Origin: a candidate division WOR-3 bacterium
GTDB taxonomy: Bacteria; Hydrothermota; UBA3072
Reading direction: 5' to 3'
Length of the DNA: 27,303 nucleotides
Assembly (NCBI GenBank): GCA_039804165.1
Contig: JBDRZZ010000021.1
Location: 1-27,303 of the forward strand
Made by a program: the position numbers and the translations under genes. The notes beneath the pieces are model-generated. The model searched no databases, was not told the origin of the DNA, and was given only the letters and a program-made list of their open reading frames with translations. Below, in pieces: positions 1-7,512 of this stretch; positions within the stretch are counted from its first letter, which is position 1, and each line of letters starts with the position of its first letter.

Positions 1-1741
1 TAATCTCCGCTTCTCCACATTTTACCTCTTCAATCTCAGGTTCAAGCAGACCAAGCATAGCTTTTCTAATATCTTGAGCAATATCAAAAATTACATCATA
101 AGTCTTTATCTCAACAAATTTTTTTCTTGCCTCTTCATCCACATTCGGATATGGCTTTACTTTAAAACCAATTATTATAGCTTCAGATACACTTGCAAGA
201 TCTACATCACTCTCAGTAATAGGACCAATACCTGAATGTATTATTTTAATTTGAATTTTATCTTTTGGTAGACTCTCAAGAAGCTTTACAAGAGCATCTA
301 CAGAACCAGCATCTTCTCCCTTTACAACTAATTTCAGAACTTGTTTTTTATCCTCCTTCATTTTTTGATATAAGTCTGAAAGACTCACTTTTACTTTTTC
401 TTTTCGCACCTCTTCAGAAAACTTTCTATTCTCGATGAGCTCTCTTGCAGTTTTTTGATCTTTTACAACTTCAAAAATATCCCCAGTCTTTGGCAAAGAA
501 TCAAACTGCGAAATTAGAACTGCAGAAGAAACATCTGCGACCTTCAATTTTCTATTATTCTCATCTAAGATTAACCGAACTCTCCCTGAAGTTTCTCCTG
601 CCACGAAATAGTCTCCAATTTTTATTTGACCTTCCTTAACAATCACTGTAGCTACGTTCCCAATCCCTCTCATAATCTGTGTTTCTAAAATTACACCTCT
701 TCCAGGACAATCAACAGGGGCTTTAAGATTTAAATCCTCAGCCTGAAGAATAATCGCTTCTAATAATTCATCTATTCCTTCTCCTTTTAGAGCCGAGATT
801 TTTACTGCAAGGACTTCTCCTCCATATTCATGAGCTACTACTTTATGCTCCGCAAGCTCAGCTAAGACTTTATTCGGATTTGCTGTGGGAAGATCTATCT
901 TGTTTAAAGCAACAATGATCGGAACATTAGCAGCTTTTGCATGATTTATTGCCTCTATGGTTTGAGCTTTCACTCCTTCATTTGCCGCAACAACCAGAAC
1001 AACTATATCTGTAACATTAGCCCCTCTAGCTCTCATTGAAGTAAAAGCCTCATGACCAGGAGTGTCAATAAATGTTATTCTATGATTATTATAAGTTACA
1101 TTATATGCACCTATTTTCTGAGTTATACCACCAATTTCAAGCTTGGCTACCTGAGTCTTTCTAATATAGTCAAGTAATGTAGTCTTCCCATGGTCCACAT
1201 GGCCCATAACAGTCACAACAGGAGGGCGCCTTTGAATATTGTAAACTTTCTCTTCTTTCTTCGCAATATCAACCTTTTGAAGCTGGGATAGCTCCGCTTT
1301 ATATCCAAATTCCTCTGCTATAAGAGAAGTTGTATCAAAATCCAAATTTTGGTTTATGTTCACTTGAAGTCCAAGTTTTAAACAGGCAGTTATTATATCA
1401 GATGGAGAGAGATTCATCATTTTAGATAATTCTCTAATGGGATTTACCTCTTTAACCTTTATTATTTTCTCTTCTTTTGTTATCGCTTTTTCTTTCTTCT
1501 CTAAAGGTTCTTCTTCTATTTTCTCTTTCTCTTTATCCTTCTTCCCTTTCTCCGTTTTCTCCTTTTTTTTCTTTTTAAGTTTGTCTTTTATTTTCTTAGC
1601 CTCTCCCTCTGTAATTGAAGAAAGCGCAGACTTTACCTTAATACCCTCTTTTTCCAATAAATCGAGAAGTTCTTTATTAGAGAGCCCTAAGTCTTTTGCT
1701 AGACTGTGAACCCTCATCTTCTGTTCTTTCTTTTTTATCAT
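1..1741 (-). CDS. infB: Translation initiation factor IF-2 (3' end cut by window edge)
   Basis: GTPase that brings initiator tRNA to the 30S subunit and promotes subunit joining. About 580 residues are visible by my own translation; the reading frame runs off the left edge, and by family comparison roughly 80 C-terminal residues are missing. Order seen: an IF2_N domain (about 1-50), a Lys/Glu-rich linker (about 50-95), a second IF2_N domain (about 95-150), then the G domain. The G domain has GHVDHGKTT near residue 178, DTPGHE near 227 and NKID near 280, followed by the beta-barrel domains. The ATG at 1741 has AAGGA about 8 nt upstream and lies 4 bp after the nusA stop. ATGs at 1746 and 1749 read into a stop at once, which fixes the start. 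It is the third gene of the rimP-nusA-infB operon. Confidence 0.96.
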   Translation of the reverse strand, partial: MIKKKEQKMRVHSLAKDLGLSNKELLDLLEKEGIKVKSALSSITEGEAKKIKDKLKKKKKEKTEKGKKDKEKEKIEEEPLEKKEKAITKEEKIIKVKEVNPIRELSKMMNLSPSDIITACLKLGLQVNINQNLDFDTTSLIAEEFGYKAELSQLQKVDIAKKEEKVYNIQRRPPVVTVMGHVDHGKTTLLDYIRKTQVAKLEIGGITQKIGAYNVTYNNHRITFIDTPGHEAFTSMRARGANVTDIVVLVVAANEGVKAQTIEAINHAKAANVPIIVALNKIDLPTANPNKVLAELAEHKVVAHEYGGEVLAVKISALKGEGIDELLEAIILQAEDLNLKAPVDCPGRGVILETQIMRGIGNVATVIVKEGQIKIGDYFVAGETSGRVRLILDENNRKLKVADVSSAVLISQFDSLPKTGDIFEVVKDQKTARELIENRKFSEEVRKEKVKVSLSDLYQKMKEDKKQVLKLVVKGEDAGSVDALVKLLESLPKDKIQIKIIHSGIGPITESDVDLASVSEAIIIGFKVKPYPNVDEEARKKFVEIKTYDVIFDIAQDIRKAMLGLLEPEIEEVKCGEAEI

Positions 1742-1745
1742 TCCA

Positions 1746-3020
1746 TCATTCCTTATTGAGAATACTGTGTAAGGCTTTATGAATAGTTTCTAATTTTTTC
1801 TTTCCAATCCCTTTAATGTTTGATAGTTCCTCATCACTCTTTGATAAAATATCATAAGCTGTGTTAAGTCCCTCTTTTTTAAGAATATCCTTTAGATGGT
1901 CACTTATATCTAATTCATCAACCGTTATTTTACCCTTTTCCTCTTTCTCCTTTTCTCTTCTATATTCGCTTACTCCTTTTATATCAATCTTGGCATGAAT
2001 AAGTTCCGAGGCTAAAGCCACATTCTCTCCCAACTTCCCAATAGCTCCTGTCAATTCTTCATCTGGAACCACGCATAGAACTTTGTTTTTACCTATTTTC
2101 TTTGCTTCAATAACTTTCACTGGAGAGAGAGCTTTCTCGGCATATTTTGCCTTATCCTTCTTCCAATGAACGACATCTACCTTTTCTCCGGCAAGCTCCT
2201 TTACTATTGACCTTATCCTACTTCCTTTGTGTCCTACACAAGAACCAACAGCATCAACTTTTTCATTTTCCGAGTAAACAGAGACTTTAGCTCTCACTCC
2301 TGGCTTTCTCGCTATATCTTTGATTTCCACTTTTGAATGTAGAATTTCAGGAATTTCAAATTCAAGCAATCTAGCTATAAACTCTGGCTGTATTCTGGAT
2401 AAATATATTATAGGACCTTTTATTCTAATTCTCTCTTCGTCTCCTTCATCTGGAGTCTGAGTGATCTTTTTAATAAGAGCTTTTATTTGAGCTCCTCTTT
2501 TCAATCTCTCATTGGGAATTTGCTCTTCTTTTGGCAAAAAAGCTTCAATATCACCAATCTTAATATAAGCTCCAGTTGGATAAACCCTGGAAACAGTTCC
2601 GGAGACTAGTTCTCCTGCCCTATTCTTATATTTCTCGTAAAGCATTTCCTTTTCATTCGTTTTAATCTTTTGAATTAAAGTATTTTTTACAATGTTTATT
2701 GCGTTTCTTCCAAATTCATCAACGGGAATTTCTTGTTTAAAAATTGCTCCCACTTCTATTGTGGGCTTAACCTTTCGAGCTTCAGCGAGAGAAATCTCTG
2801 TTAAAGGATCTGTAACATTTTCTTTTACCACCTTCTTAAGATAAAGTCTTATGCTTCCAGAAGCTTCTGAGATTTCACATTCAAGATTTTCGGCTCTTCC
2901 ATATTTTTTTCTTGCAGCAGTAATTAGACTTTCCTTCAAAGTTTCAAGGACAAAGTCTTTTTCTAAATCTCTTTCTGCTGCTAACTCTGATAGCATTGCA
3001 ACAATACCTTTATTTATCAT
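1746..3020 (-). CDS. nusA: Transcription termination/antitermination factor NusA
   Basis: RNA polymerase-binding elongation factor for pausing, termination and antitermination. Its 424 residues read as: N-terminal polymerase-binding domain (1-128), S1 domain (about 136-208), KH1 (about 232-285, with the GHKG loop at 263-266), KH2 (about 300-350, with the IGKLGEN region), and a C-terminal helix-hairpin-helix segment (about 366-421, containing IKGIGKKKL). The E. coli protein ends in two acidic repeats; a single HhH-type tail is common elsewhere. The start overlaps the rimP stop as ATGA (3017-3020). Its Shine-Dalgarno sequence is the GGAGG run that encodes the Glu-rich end of RimP, so translation is probably coupled. 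infB follows after 4 bp. Confidence 0.96.
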   Translation of the reverse strand: MINKGIVAMLSELAAERDLEKDFVLETLKESLITAARKKYGRAENLECEISEASGSIRLYLKKVVKENVTDPLTEISLAEARKVKPTIEVGAIFKQEIPVDEFGRNAINIVKNTLIQKIKTNEKEMLYEKYKNRAGELVSGTVSRVYPTGAYIKIGDIEAFLPKEEQIPNERLKRGAQIKALIKKITQTPDEGDEERIRIKGPIIYLSRIQPEFIARLLEFEIPEILHSKVEIKDIARKPGVRAKVSVYSENEKVDAVGSCVGHKGSRIRSIVKELAGEKVDVVHWKKDKAKYAEKALSPVKVIEAKKIGKNKVLCVVPDEELTGAIGKLGENVALASELIHAKIDIKGVSEYRREKEKEEKGKITVDELDISDHLKDILKKEGLNTAYDILSKSDEELSNIKGIGKKKLETIHKALHSILNKE

Positions 3021-3289
3021 TTTCCCTCCTCCTCCTCAATCCCAGGAGAAGAAACTTCAAGCCTATAATCCTCATTTTCAAGCTCAGGAGAAAGTCTAAA
3101 ATGAATAGAAATCCTCTCCGATATCTTAGCACAGTCCTGAATTGTGACTCCTCCTGGCTTATCAACAAAAATTCTAATTATTTTTGGCTTATTCTCCTCA
3201 ATCTCTAAACCCCTCAACATATAGTTTTCCTTCATACTTTTTAAAACTACCTCTACCTTCTCTCTTAACTTTTCTTCAAGTCTTCTCAT
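3017..3289 (-). CDS. rimP: Ribosome maturation factor RimP, N-terminal domain only
   Basis: RimP assists 30S subunit assembly. The 90 residues match the N-terminal alpha/beta domain: the [21 protein letters not shown] region at 38-57 and the family signature LEVSSPG at 77-83. Family members are usually about 150 residues because an SH3-like C-terminal domain follows SSPG. Here the protein stops after IEEEEGK, and the stop overlaps the nusA ATG, so no room is left for a C-terminal domain in any frame. No Shine-Dalgarno sequence is evident before the ATG at 3289. The gene order rimP-nusA-infB supports the identity. Whether the one-domain form works, or the lineage has lost the second domain, cannot be settled from the sequence. 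Confidence 0.87.
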   Translation of the reverse strand: MRRLEEKLREKVEVVLKSMKENYMLRGLEIEENKPKIIRIFVDKPGGVTIQDCAKISERISIHFRLSPELENEDYRLEVSSPGIEEEEGK

Positions 3290-3310
3290 ATCGCTATTAA
3301 AATTCTTAAA

Positions 3311-3362
3311 AAATGGCTGTTAAAGCCCCCTGTTGCCAAACCAATTGTTGAACCAGCCATTT
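3311..3362 (-). promoter_or_regulatory. Stem-loop in the rimP-nusA-infB leader
   Basis: Perfect 9-bp inverted repeat AAATGGCTG (3311-3319) / CAGCCATTT (3354-3362) with a 34-nt interior. The stem can be lengthened by about 4 pairs with two bulged bases. It lies between the proposed rimP promoter and the rimP ATG, about 20 nt before the start. It is not followed by a T-run, so it does not look like an intrinsic terminator. A leader regulatory role is inference. Confidence 0.5.
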
Positions 3363-3388
3363 CTATAAACAAACTTACCACTCTTTAG

Positions 3389-3421
3389 ATTATAATTTAA
3401 ACAAAACTTTCTATAATGCAA
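3389..3421 (-). promoter_or_regulatory. Probable promoter of rimP-nusA-infB
   Basis: On the minus strand TTGCAT (3421-3416) is followed after 16 bp by TAAATT (3399-3394). A TATAAT (3394-3389) overlaps one base further but would leave a 21-bp spacer. Either choice gives a leader of about 95 nt. It is weaker than the other promoters in this window. Confidence 0.45.
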
Positions 3422-3459
3422 GCCCCCTTAAGTTATTTTAAGAAGTAAAACCATACCAG

Positions 3460-3487
3460 TTGACAATAATTAGATTAAGCTTATTAT
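3460..3487 (+). promoter_or_regulatory. Promoter of lysA, probably leaderless
   Basis: TTGACA (3460-3465), 16-bp spacer, TATTAT (3482-3487). Only 9 bp separate the -10 box from the lysA ATG at 3497, so transcription would start at or within about two bases of the start codon. No Shine-Dalgarno sequence is present. Confidence 0.65.
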
Positions 3488-3496
3488 TAAGAAGTT

Positions 3497-4696
3497 ATGT
3501 TTGAGGAAATTTCAAACGCGTTGAAGAGAATTAACACACCTTTTTATATTTATGATACCAGAGTAATTTATGAAAAAATTAAAACTTTAAGAGAAAGTTT
3601 CTCTGGAAGTGTTGAACTTTTCTTTGCGGTGAAAGCAAACTCTTCCATTGCAATTTTAAGATTTCTCAATAAACATAATATAGGAGCAGAAGTTGTTTCT
3701 CCAGGAGAAATTTTTATAGCTTTAAAAGCAGGAATCCCTTCATATAAGATCCTCTATGACAGCCTTGCAAGAAAAGAAGAAGAAATACTTTTCGCTATTA
3801 GGAAAGGTATCAGATTTTTCAACTTTGAGTCTATTGGGCAAGCTAAACTTCTTGAAAAATGTGCCAAAAAGACAAAACAAAAACTCTTTGTTTTTGCAAG
3901 AATCAATCCTGGAATATTTCCAAAAACTCACTCCCATCTTTCCACTGGATCCTCTTGGAGTAAATTTGGGATTCCAATAAAAGATATTAACAAAATTGTT
4001 GAAGTTGTAAAAGATTTTGAACATATTGAGCTTCTTGGGTTACATTGTCACATAGGCTCTCAGATTCTTACCCCTGAACCTTACCTAAAGAGTCTTAAAA
4101 AGATTGAAAACTCTATAAAAATTCTAAATAAAGAAGGATTAGCAATAAAATATGTAAATCTTGGTGGTGGTTTTGGAGTTCCATATAAAGAAGGAGAAAA
4201 AACTTTTTCTCCTATTTCATTAACAGAGAAATATAAAGAATTCTCGAAAAAGTATGGAATCAAAATATTTCTTGAGTTAGGAAGATTTTTTGTTGCAGAG
4301 GCTGGATTTATTATTACAAGTATAATAGACGTAAAAGAAAGAGAAGGCAAACCCCTTTACGTGGTAGATTCTGGAATGAATGATAATCCAAGACCTGCCA
4401 TCTATGATGCCTATCATCACATAGAACCTCTTTTCAAAAAAGAGGGGAAGAGATACCTCTCCAGAGTTGTGGGACCTATTTGTGAAAATTCTGATGAATT
4501 TGGAACTTATTCTCTACCTAAACTTAAAGAGGGAGATCTACTTATAATTTACAATTGTGGAGCTTATACAAGAACAATGGCTTCAAATTATAATGGTAGG
4601 CCTTTTCCCCCCGAGTATTTGTATAATGGTAAAAAATTAAAAAAGATTAGAAAAGGACAAAGATTAAGAGAACTAATTAAAAACGAAAGATTTTAA
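3497..4696 (+). CDS. lysA: Diaminopimelate decarboxylase
   Basis: PLP-dependent fold-III decarboxylase converting meso-diaminopimelate to L-lysine, the last step of lysine synthesis. Its 399 residues are close to the family length. Motifs seen: the PLP lysine K46 in FFAVKAN (42-48), HIGSQ (185-189), the glycine-rich phosphate loop GGGFG (223-227), ELGR (260-263), the catalytic-cysteine region GPICENSDEFG (326-336) and GAYTRTMASNYN (355-366). The CENSD form differs slightly from the commoner CESxD, so a related ornithine- or carboxynorspermidine-type decarboxylase is a less likely alternative. The start is the only suitable ATG, directly after a promoter. pyk follows after 24 bp, so lysA heads lysA-pyk-ogt. 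Confidence 0.92.
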   Translation: MFEEISNALKRINTPFYIYDTRVIYEKIKTLRESFSGSVELFFAVKANSSIAILRFLNKHNIGAEVVSPGEIFIALKAGIPSYKILYDSLARKEEEILFAIRKGIRFFNFESIGQAKLLEKCAKKTKQKLFVFARINPGIFPKTHSHLSTGSSWSKFGIPIKDINKIVEVVKDFEHIELLGLHCHIGSQILTPEPYLKSLKKIENSIKILNKEGLAIKYVNLGGGFGVPYKEGEKTFSPISLTEKYKEFSKKYGIKIFLELGRFFVAEAGFIITSIIDVKEREGKPLYVVDSGMNDNPRPAIYDAYHHIEPLFKKEGKRYLSRVVGPICENSDEFGTYSLPKLKEGDLLIIYNCGAYTRTMASNYNGRPFPPEYLYNGKKLKKIRKGQRLRELIKNERF

Positions 4697-4720
4697 ATTT
4701 TTATCTTTAAGGAGAAAAAA

Positions 4721-6151
4721 ATGAGAAAAACCAAGATAATTGCCACAATTGGGCCTGCTTCAGAAGATAAAGAGATAATAAAAGAAATGGTAAAGAGCGG
4801 TCTTAATATAGCAAGACTAAATTTCTCCCATAAGACCCAAGAAGAGGCAGAAATAACCTTCCGAAATTTAAGAAAAGTTGCCCCTTCTATAGGAATAATG
4901 ATGGACACTCAAGGACCGGAAGTTAGACTCGGAAAAGTAAAGGAAAACACAGAGTTACAGAGTGGTAAAATAGTAGAAATTGTTAAAGAAGAAATCTTAG
5001 GAGATGAAAATAGACTTTCTGTAGATTACCCATCCCTTTTAAACCAATTAGAAAAAGGTGATACGATTCTAATAGCTGATGGGAAAATAGAACTTAAAGT
5101 AGAGGAAGTTAAAGAGTCTGTAAAATGCAGAGTCATTTATGGGGGAAGAATCTCCTCAAAAAAATCTGTTAATGTTCCCGGTAAAGACATAGGGCTTTCT
5201 GCTCCAACACCAAAAGACCTTGAAAACATTGAATTTGGCGCAGAGATAGGATTTGATTTCGTAGCAGTCTCTTTTGTTAAAAGTGCAGACGATATAAGGA
5301 AAATAAAAAAGATTTTGGAAAATAAAAACTCCATTATGCAAGTTATTGCAAAAATAGAACACATAAAGGCAATAGAAAATTTCGATGAGATCTTAAAAGT
5401 CTCAGATGCAATTATGATAGCAAGAGGAGACCTTGGAGTAGAAGTTCCTCCATCAGATGTTCCTCTCCTTCAGAAAACAATAATAAGAAAATGTTTAGAA
5501 GAGGAAAAACCTGTAATTGTGGCAACACAGATGTTAGCTTCTATGACAGAAAGTCCAAGAGCAACAAGGGCAGAAGTTTCAGACGTAGCAAATGCTGTTG
5601 AAGATGGAGCTGATGCAGTAATGCTTTCGGAAGAAACTGCTATTGGAAAATATCCAATAAAAGCTGTCCAATTTATGGCAGAAACTGTAGAAAAAATGGA
5701 AAATTACTTACGAGGAAGAATCCCAGAGGCTTTAAAGTCTAAAAAATGTGAAATAGCTGATATCATTGCAAAAAGTGTATGGCAAGCATCCAAAGACCTT
5801 AAAGCCAAATATATTATTGCTCATACTTCTTCAGGATATACTGCAAGGAAAATTGCGAAATTTAGACCAGATACTGATATTCTTGCATTTACAGATAAAG
5901 AAGAGATTATGAGACAATTGAATCTAATTTGGGGCGTTACACCTTTCTTAGGAGAATTCCATAACCACGTGGATGAAATGATCTGTTCCTCTGCTGATTT
6001 TCTTTACAAAAAAAAGTTAGTTGATAAAGATGACATTGTCATTTTAACAGCGGGAGAACCTGTTGCAATTCCAGGAACAACAAATATGCTTGAAATCAGA
6101 AGCATAGGCTCTCTTTTGGAACAGAGAAAAACTCTTTTTGGTGGAAAATAA
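4721..6151 (+). CDS. pyk: Pyruvate kinase
   Basis: Last step of glycolysis: phosphoenolpyruvate plus ADP to pyruvate plus ATP. Its 476 residues are typical. Layout: barrel domain A (1-70 and about 160-335), lid domain B (about 71-160) and C-terminal domain (about 340-476). Seen: N-terminal KIIATIGPAS, R32/N34 in IARLNFSH, catalytic K211 in AKIEH, metal ligands E213 and D237 (ARGDLGVE), and T269 in ATQML. The segment MDTQGPEVRL (61-70) carries Glu at the position that usually marks K+-dependent enzymes, but with Gln and Leu at neighbouring positions more typical of Lys-type, K+-independent enzymes. A clear AAGGAG precedes the ATG. ogt overlaps its 3' end. Confidence 0.96.
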   Translation: MRKTKIIATIGPASEDKEIIKEMVKSGLNIARLNFSHKTQEEAEITFRNLRKVAPSIGIMMDTQGPEVRLGKVKENTELQSGKIVEIVKEEILGDENRLSVDYPSLLNQLEKGDTILIADGKIELKVEEVKESVKCRVIYGGRISSKKSVNVPGKDIGLSAPTPKDLENIEFGAEIGFDFVAVSFVKSADDIRKIKKILENKNSIMQVIAKIEHIKAIENFDEILKVSDAIMIARGDLGVEVPPSDVPLLQKTIIRKCLEEEKPVIVATQMLASMTESPRATRAEVSDVANAVEDGADAVMLSEETAIGKYPIKAVQFMAETVEKMENYLRGRIPEALKSKKCEIADIIAKSVWQASKDLKAKYIIAHTSSGYTARKIAKFRPDTDILAFTDKEEIMRQLNLIWGVTPFLGEFHNHVDEMICSSADFLYKKKLVDKDDIVILTAGEPVAIPGTTNMLEIRSIGSLLEQRKTLFGGK

Positions 6152-6647
6152 ACCTATAAATGATTTTTTTTGTAGTTTATTTCAATCCCCAATAGGGGAA
6201 ATTTTAATCTTTTGGGAAAAGGAAGGAATTTTTGAAGTTAGTTTTATAAAAAAAGACTCTGAAAAGAGAATTTCGTGTTTAACAAATAGTGGATATAAGA
6301 TCAAGTTTAAGACTTCTCCTATTGATTCTCAATTAAAAGAATATTTTGAGGGAAGGAGAAAATTTTTTTTAGCTCCTTTAATCTTAAATGGCACACCTTA
6401 TCAAAAAAGAGTTTGGGAAGAAACCCTAAAAATTCCTTATGGAGAGACTTGCTCTTACATAGAATTAGCAAGAAGAATTGGAAATCCTATGGGTTCTCGT
6501 AGTGTGGGGACTGCTCTCAAACTTAACCATTTAAGTATAATTATCCCCTGTCATCGTGTAATTAGAAACTCGGGAGAATTAGGAAGTTATACTGGAGGAA
6601 GCTTTAGAAAAAGATGGTTACTTATGCATGAGTATAAGCATAAATAA
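6138..6647 (+). CDS. ogt: Methylated-DNA--protein-cysteine methyltransferase
   Basis: Suicide repair protein that moves the methyl group from O6-methylguanine in DNA to its own cysteine. The C-terminal domain (about 83-165) has IPYGETCSY with the DNA-contacting Tyr, GSRSVG with the arginine finger R121, and the active-site IPCHRV with acceptor C138. The N-terminal ribonuclease-like domain (about 10-80) is diverged. Total 169 residues is normal for Ogt. The only in-frame starts are TTG at 6138 and GTG at 6141, both overlapping the end of pyk, so translational coupling is likely and the exact start is uncertain. The stop is 2 bp from the end of the convergent lipoprotein gene. Confidence 0.93.
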   Translation: MVENKPINDFFCSLFQSPIGEILIFWEKEGIFEVSFIKKDSEKRISCLTNSGYKIKFKTSPIDSQLKEYFEGRRKFFLAPLILNGTPYQKRVWEETLKIPYGETCSYIELARRIGNPMGSRSVGTALKLNHLSIIIPCHRVIRNSGELGSYTGGSFRKRWLLMHEYKHK

Positions 6648-6649
6648 CA

Positions 6650-7411
6650 TCAATACTCTTTCCTTAGAACAAAGTTATATCCCTTAAGAGTAGAGTCTCC
6701 AATTTCCACACTATAAGAAGTATCAGAGGTATAACCTTCAAGATAGCTCGTAATATTATATGTTCCTTTTTTAGCGATAAGATAATATTTACCTGAATCT
6801 GGAGTAGATAAAGTAGTAAAAGTGTCTGTAGAATTTACCGCTTTACAAACAGCAAATTTTATAGGCGCTCCCGTAGAATCTGTAACTTTTCCCCTAATAG
6901 CTCCTAAAGTAGAGCCTTCAAAAGCCCTAAAAATTGGTGTTAATGTATATGGTTGAGTTTCCCAATTTATTGATTTTGAGGCATCAAAATCAATAAAAAT
7001 TTGGGTAATTTTATCCTTGTATATGGTGAAATCCTGAGGTATCTCATATTTCAATGGACTTCCTTCTGAGAGAATTAAAGTATCCAATTCCCCATTTCTC
7101 CTTACAAGATGAATCTCCGTAAGAGCAATAAGAATGGAAGTATAGTTCCCCGGTTTAATCTTATCCACAGCAATTACTATACCCATCCCTCCAAGAGTTC
7201 CCATTACAATGTCATATTCGTTAATATTAGCATCAACCGTTATTGCATCACCTCCCAAATTTCTAACACCAACTCCAAAAATTCTTAAATATATTGCTTC
7301 TACATCTTGAGGAGGTGGAGAATCTATTAACCATATTCTAACCCATCCTTCATTCTCTCCGCATCCAATAACTAATAAAATCCCAATCAAGCTTAAAACA
7401 ACCTTTTTCAT
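6650..7411 (-). CDS. Lipoprotein with DUF4382-like and carboxypeptidase-regulatory-like domains
   Basis: Exported 253-residue protein of unknown function. A short signal peptide ends in the lipobox VIGC, with C17 the expected lipidated cysteine. Residues about 22-160 resemble DUF4382: an opening WLIDSPP followed by alternating strands and KIKPGNYTSI. Residues about 169-253 look like a carboxypeptidase regulatory-like beta-sandwich (GAIRGKVTDSTGAPI, then a TYNITSYLEGY strand pair). Such proteins are typically envelope-anchored. It has its own promoter (7436-7463) and a strong AAGGAGG before the ATG. It is convergent with ogt and divergent from alaS. Family assignment is by pattern recall, not a profile search. 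Confidence 0.75.
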   Translation of the reverse strand: MKKVVLSLIGILLVIGCGENEGWVRIWLIDSPPPQDVEAIYLRIFGVGVRNLGGDAITVDANINEYDIVMGTLGGMGIVIAVDKIKPGNYTSILIALTEIHLVRRNGELDTLILSEGSPLKYEIPQDFTIYKDKITQIFIDFDASKSINWETQPYTLTPIFRAFEGSTLGAIRGKVTDSTGAPIKFAVCKAVNSTDTFTTLSTPDSGKYYLIAKKGTYNITSYLEGYTSDTSYSVEIGDSTLKGYNFVLRKEY

Positions 7412-7435
7412 AAAAGCCTCCTTTTGATTATTCTT

Positions 7436-7463
7436 ATTATAACATTTTTCTTCAAATAGTCAA
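7436..7463 (-). promoter_or_regulatory. Promoter of the lipoprotein gene
   Basis: TTGACT (7463-7458), 16-bp spacer, perfect TATAAT (7441-7436). Expected start near 7430 gives a leader of about 18 nt carrying AAGGAGG. It is back to back with the alaS promoter. Confidence 0.75.
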
Positions 7464-7478
7464 ATTTTTTCTTTAAGC

Positions 7479-7506
7479 TTGACAATAAAAGAGAGAATAT
7501 TATTTT
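7479..7506 (+). promoter_or_regulatory. Promoter of alaS, probably leaderless
   Basis: TTGACA (7479-7484), 16-bp spacer, TATTTT (7501-7506), then 6 bp to the alaS ATG. The -35 box and next four bases, TTGACAATAA, are identical to those before lysA. There is no Shine-Dalgarno sequence, and the conserved AlaRS N-terminus rules out a start further downstream. Confidence 0.65.
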
Positions 7507-7512
7507 GAGAAT

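Noticed and set aside
1480-1585. A long, nearly pure pyrimidine stretch on the plus strand that could form unusual DNA structure.
   Set aside because: It is the complement of Lys/Glu codons in the IF-2 linker, which explains it fully.
1752-1760. TTGAGAATA recurs near 1757, 7505, 25341 and 27020, three times close to a start region.
   Set aside because: Only slightly above expectation for a 9-mer in AT-rich DNA, with no constant spacing to any site.
6603-6648. Weak TTATGC/GCATAA stem at the end of ogt as a terminator.
   Set aside because: Six A/T-rich pairs with no T-run after it; too weak to call.
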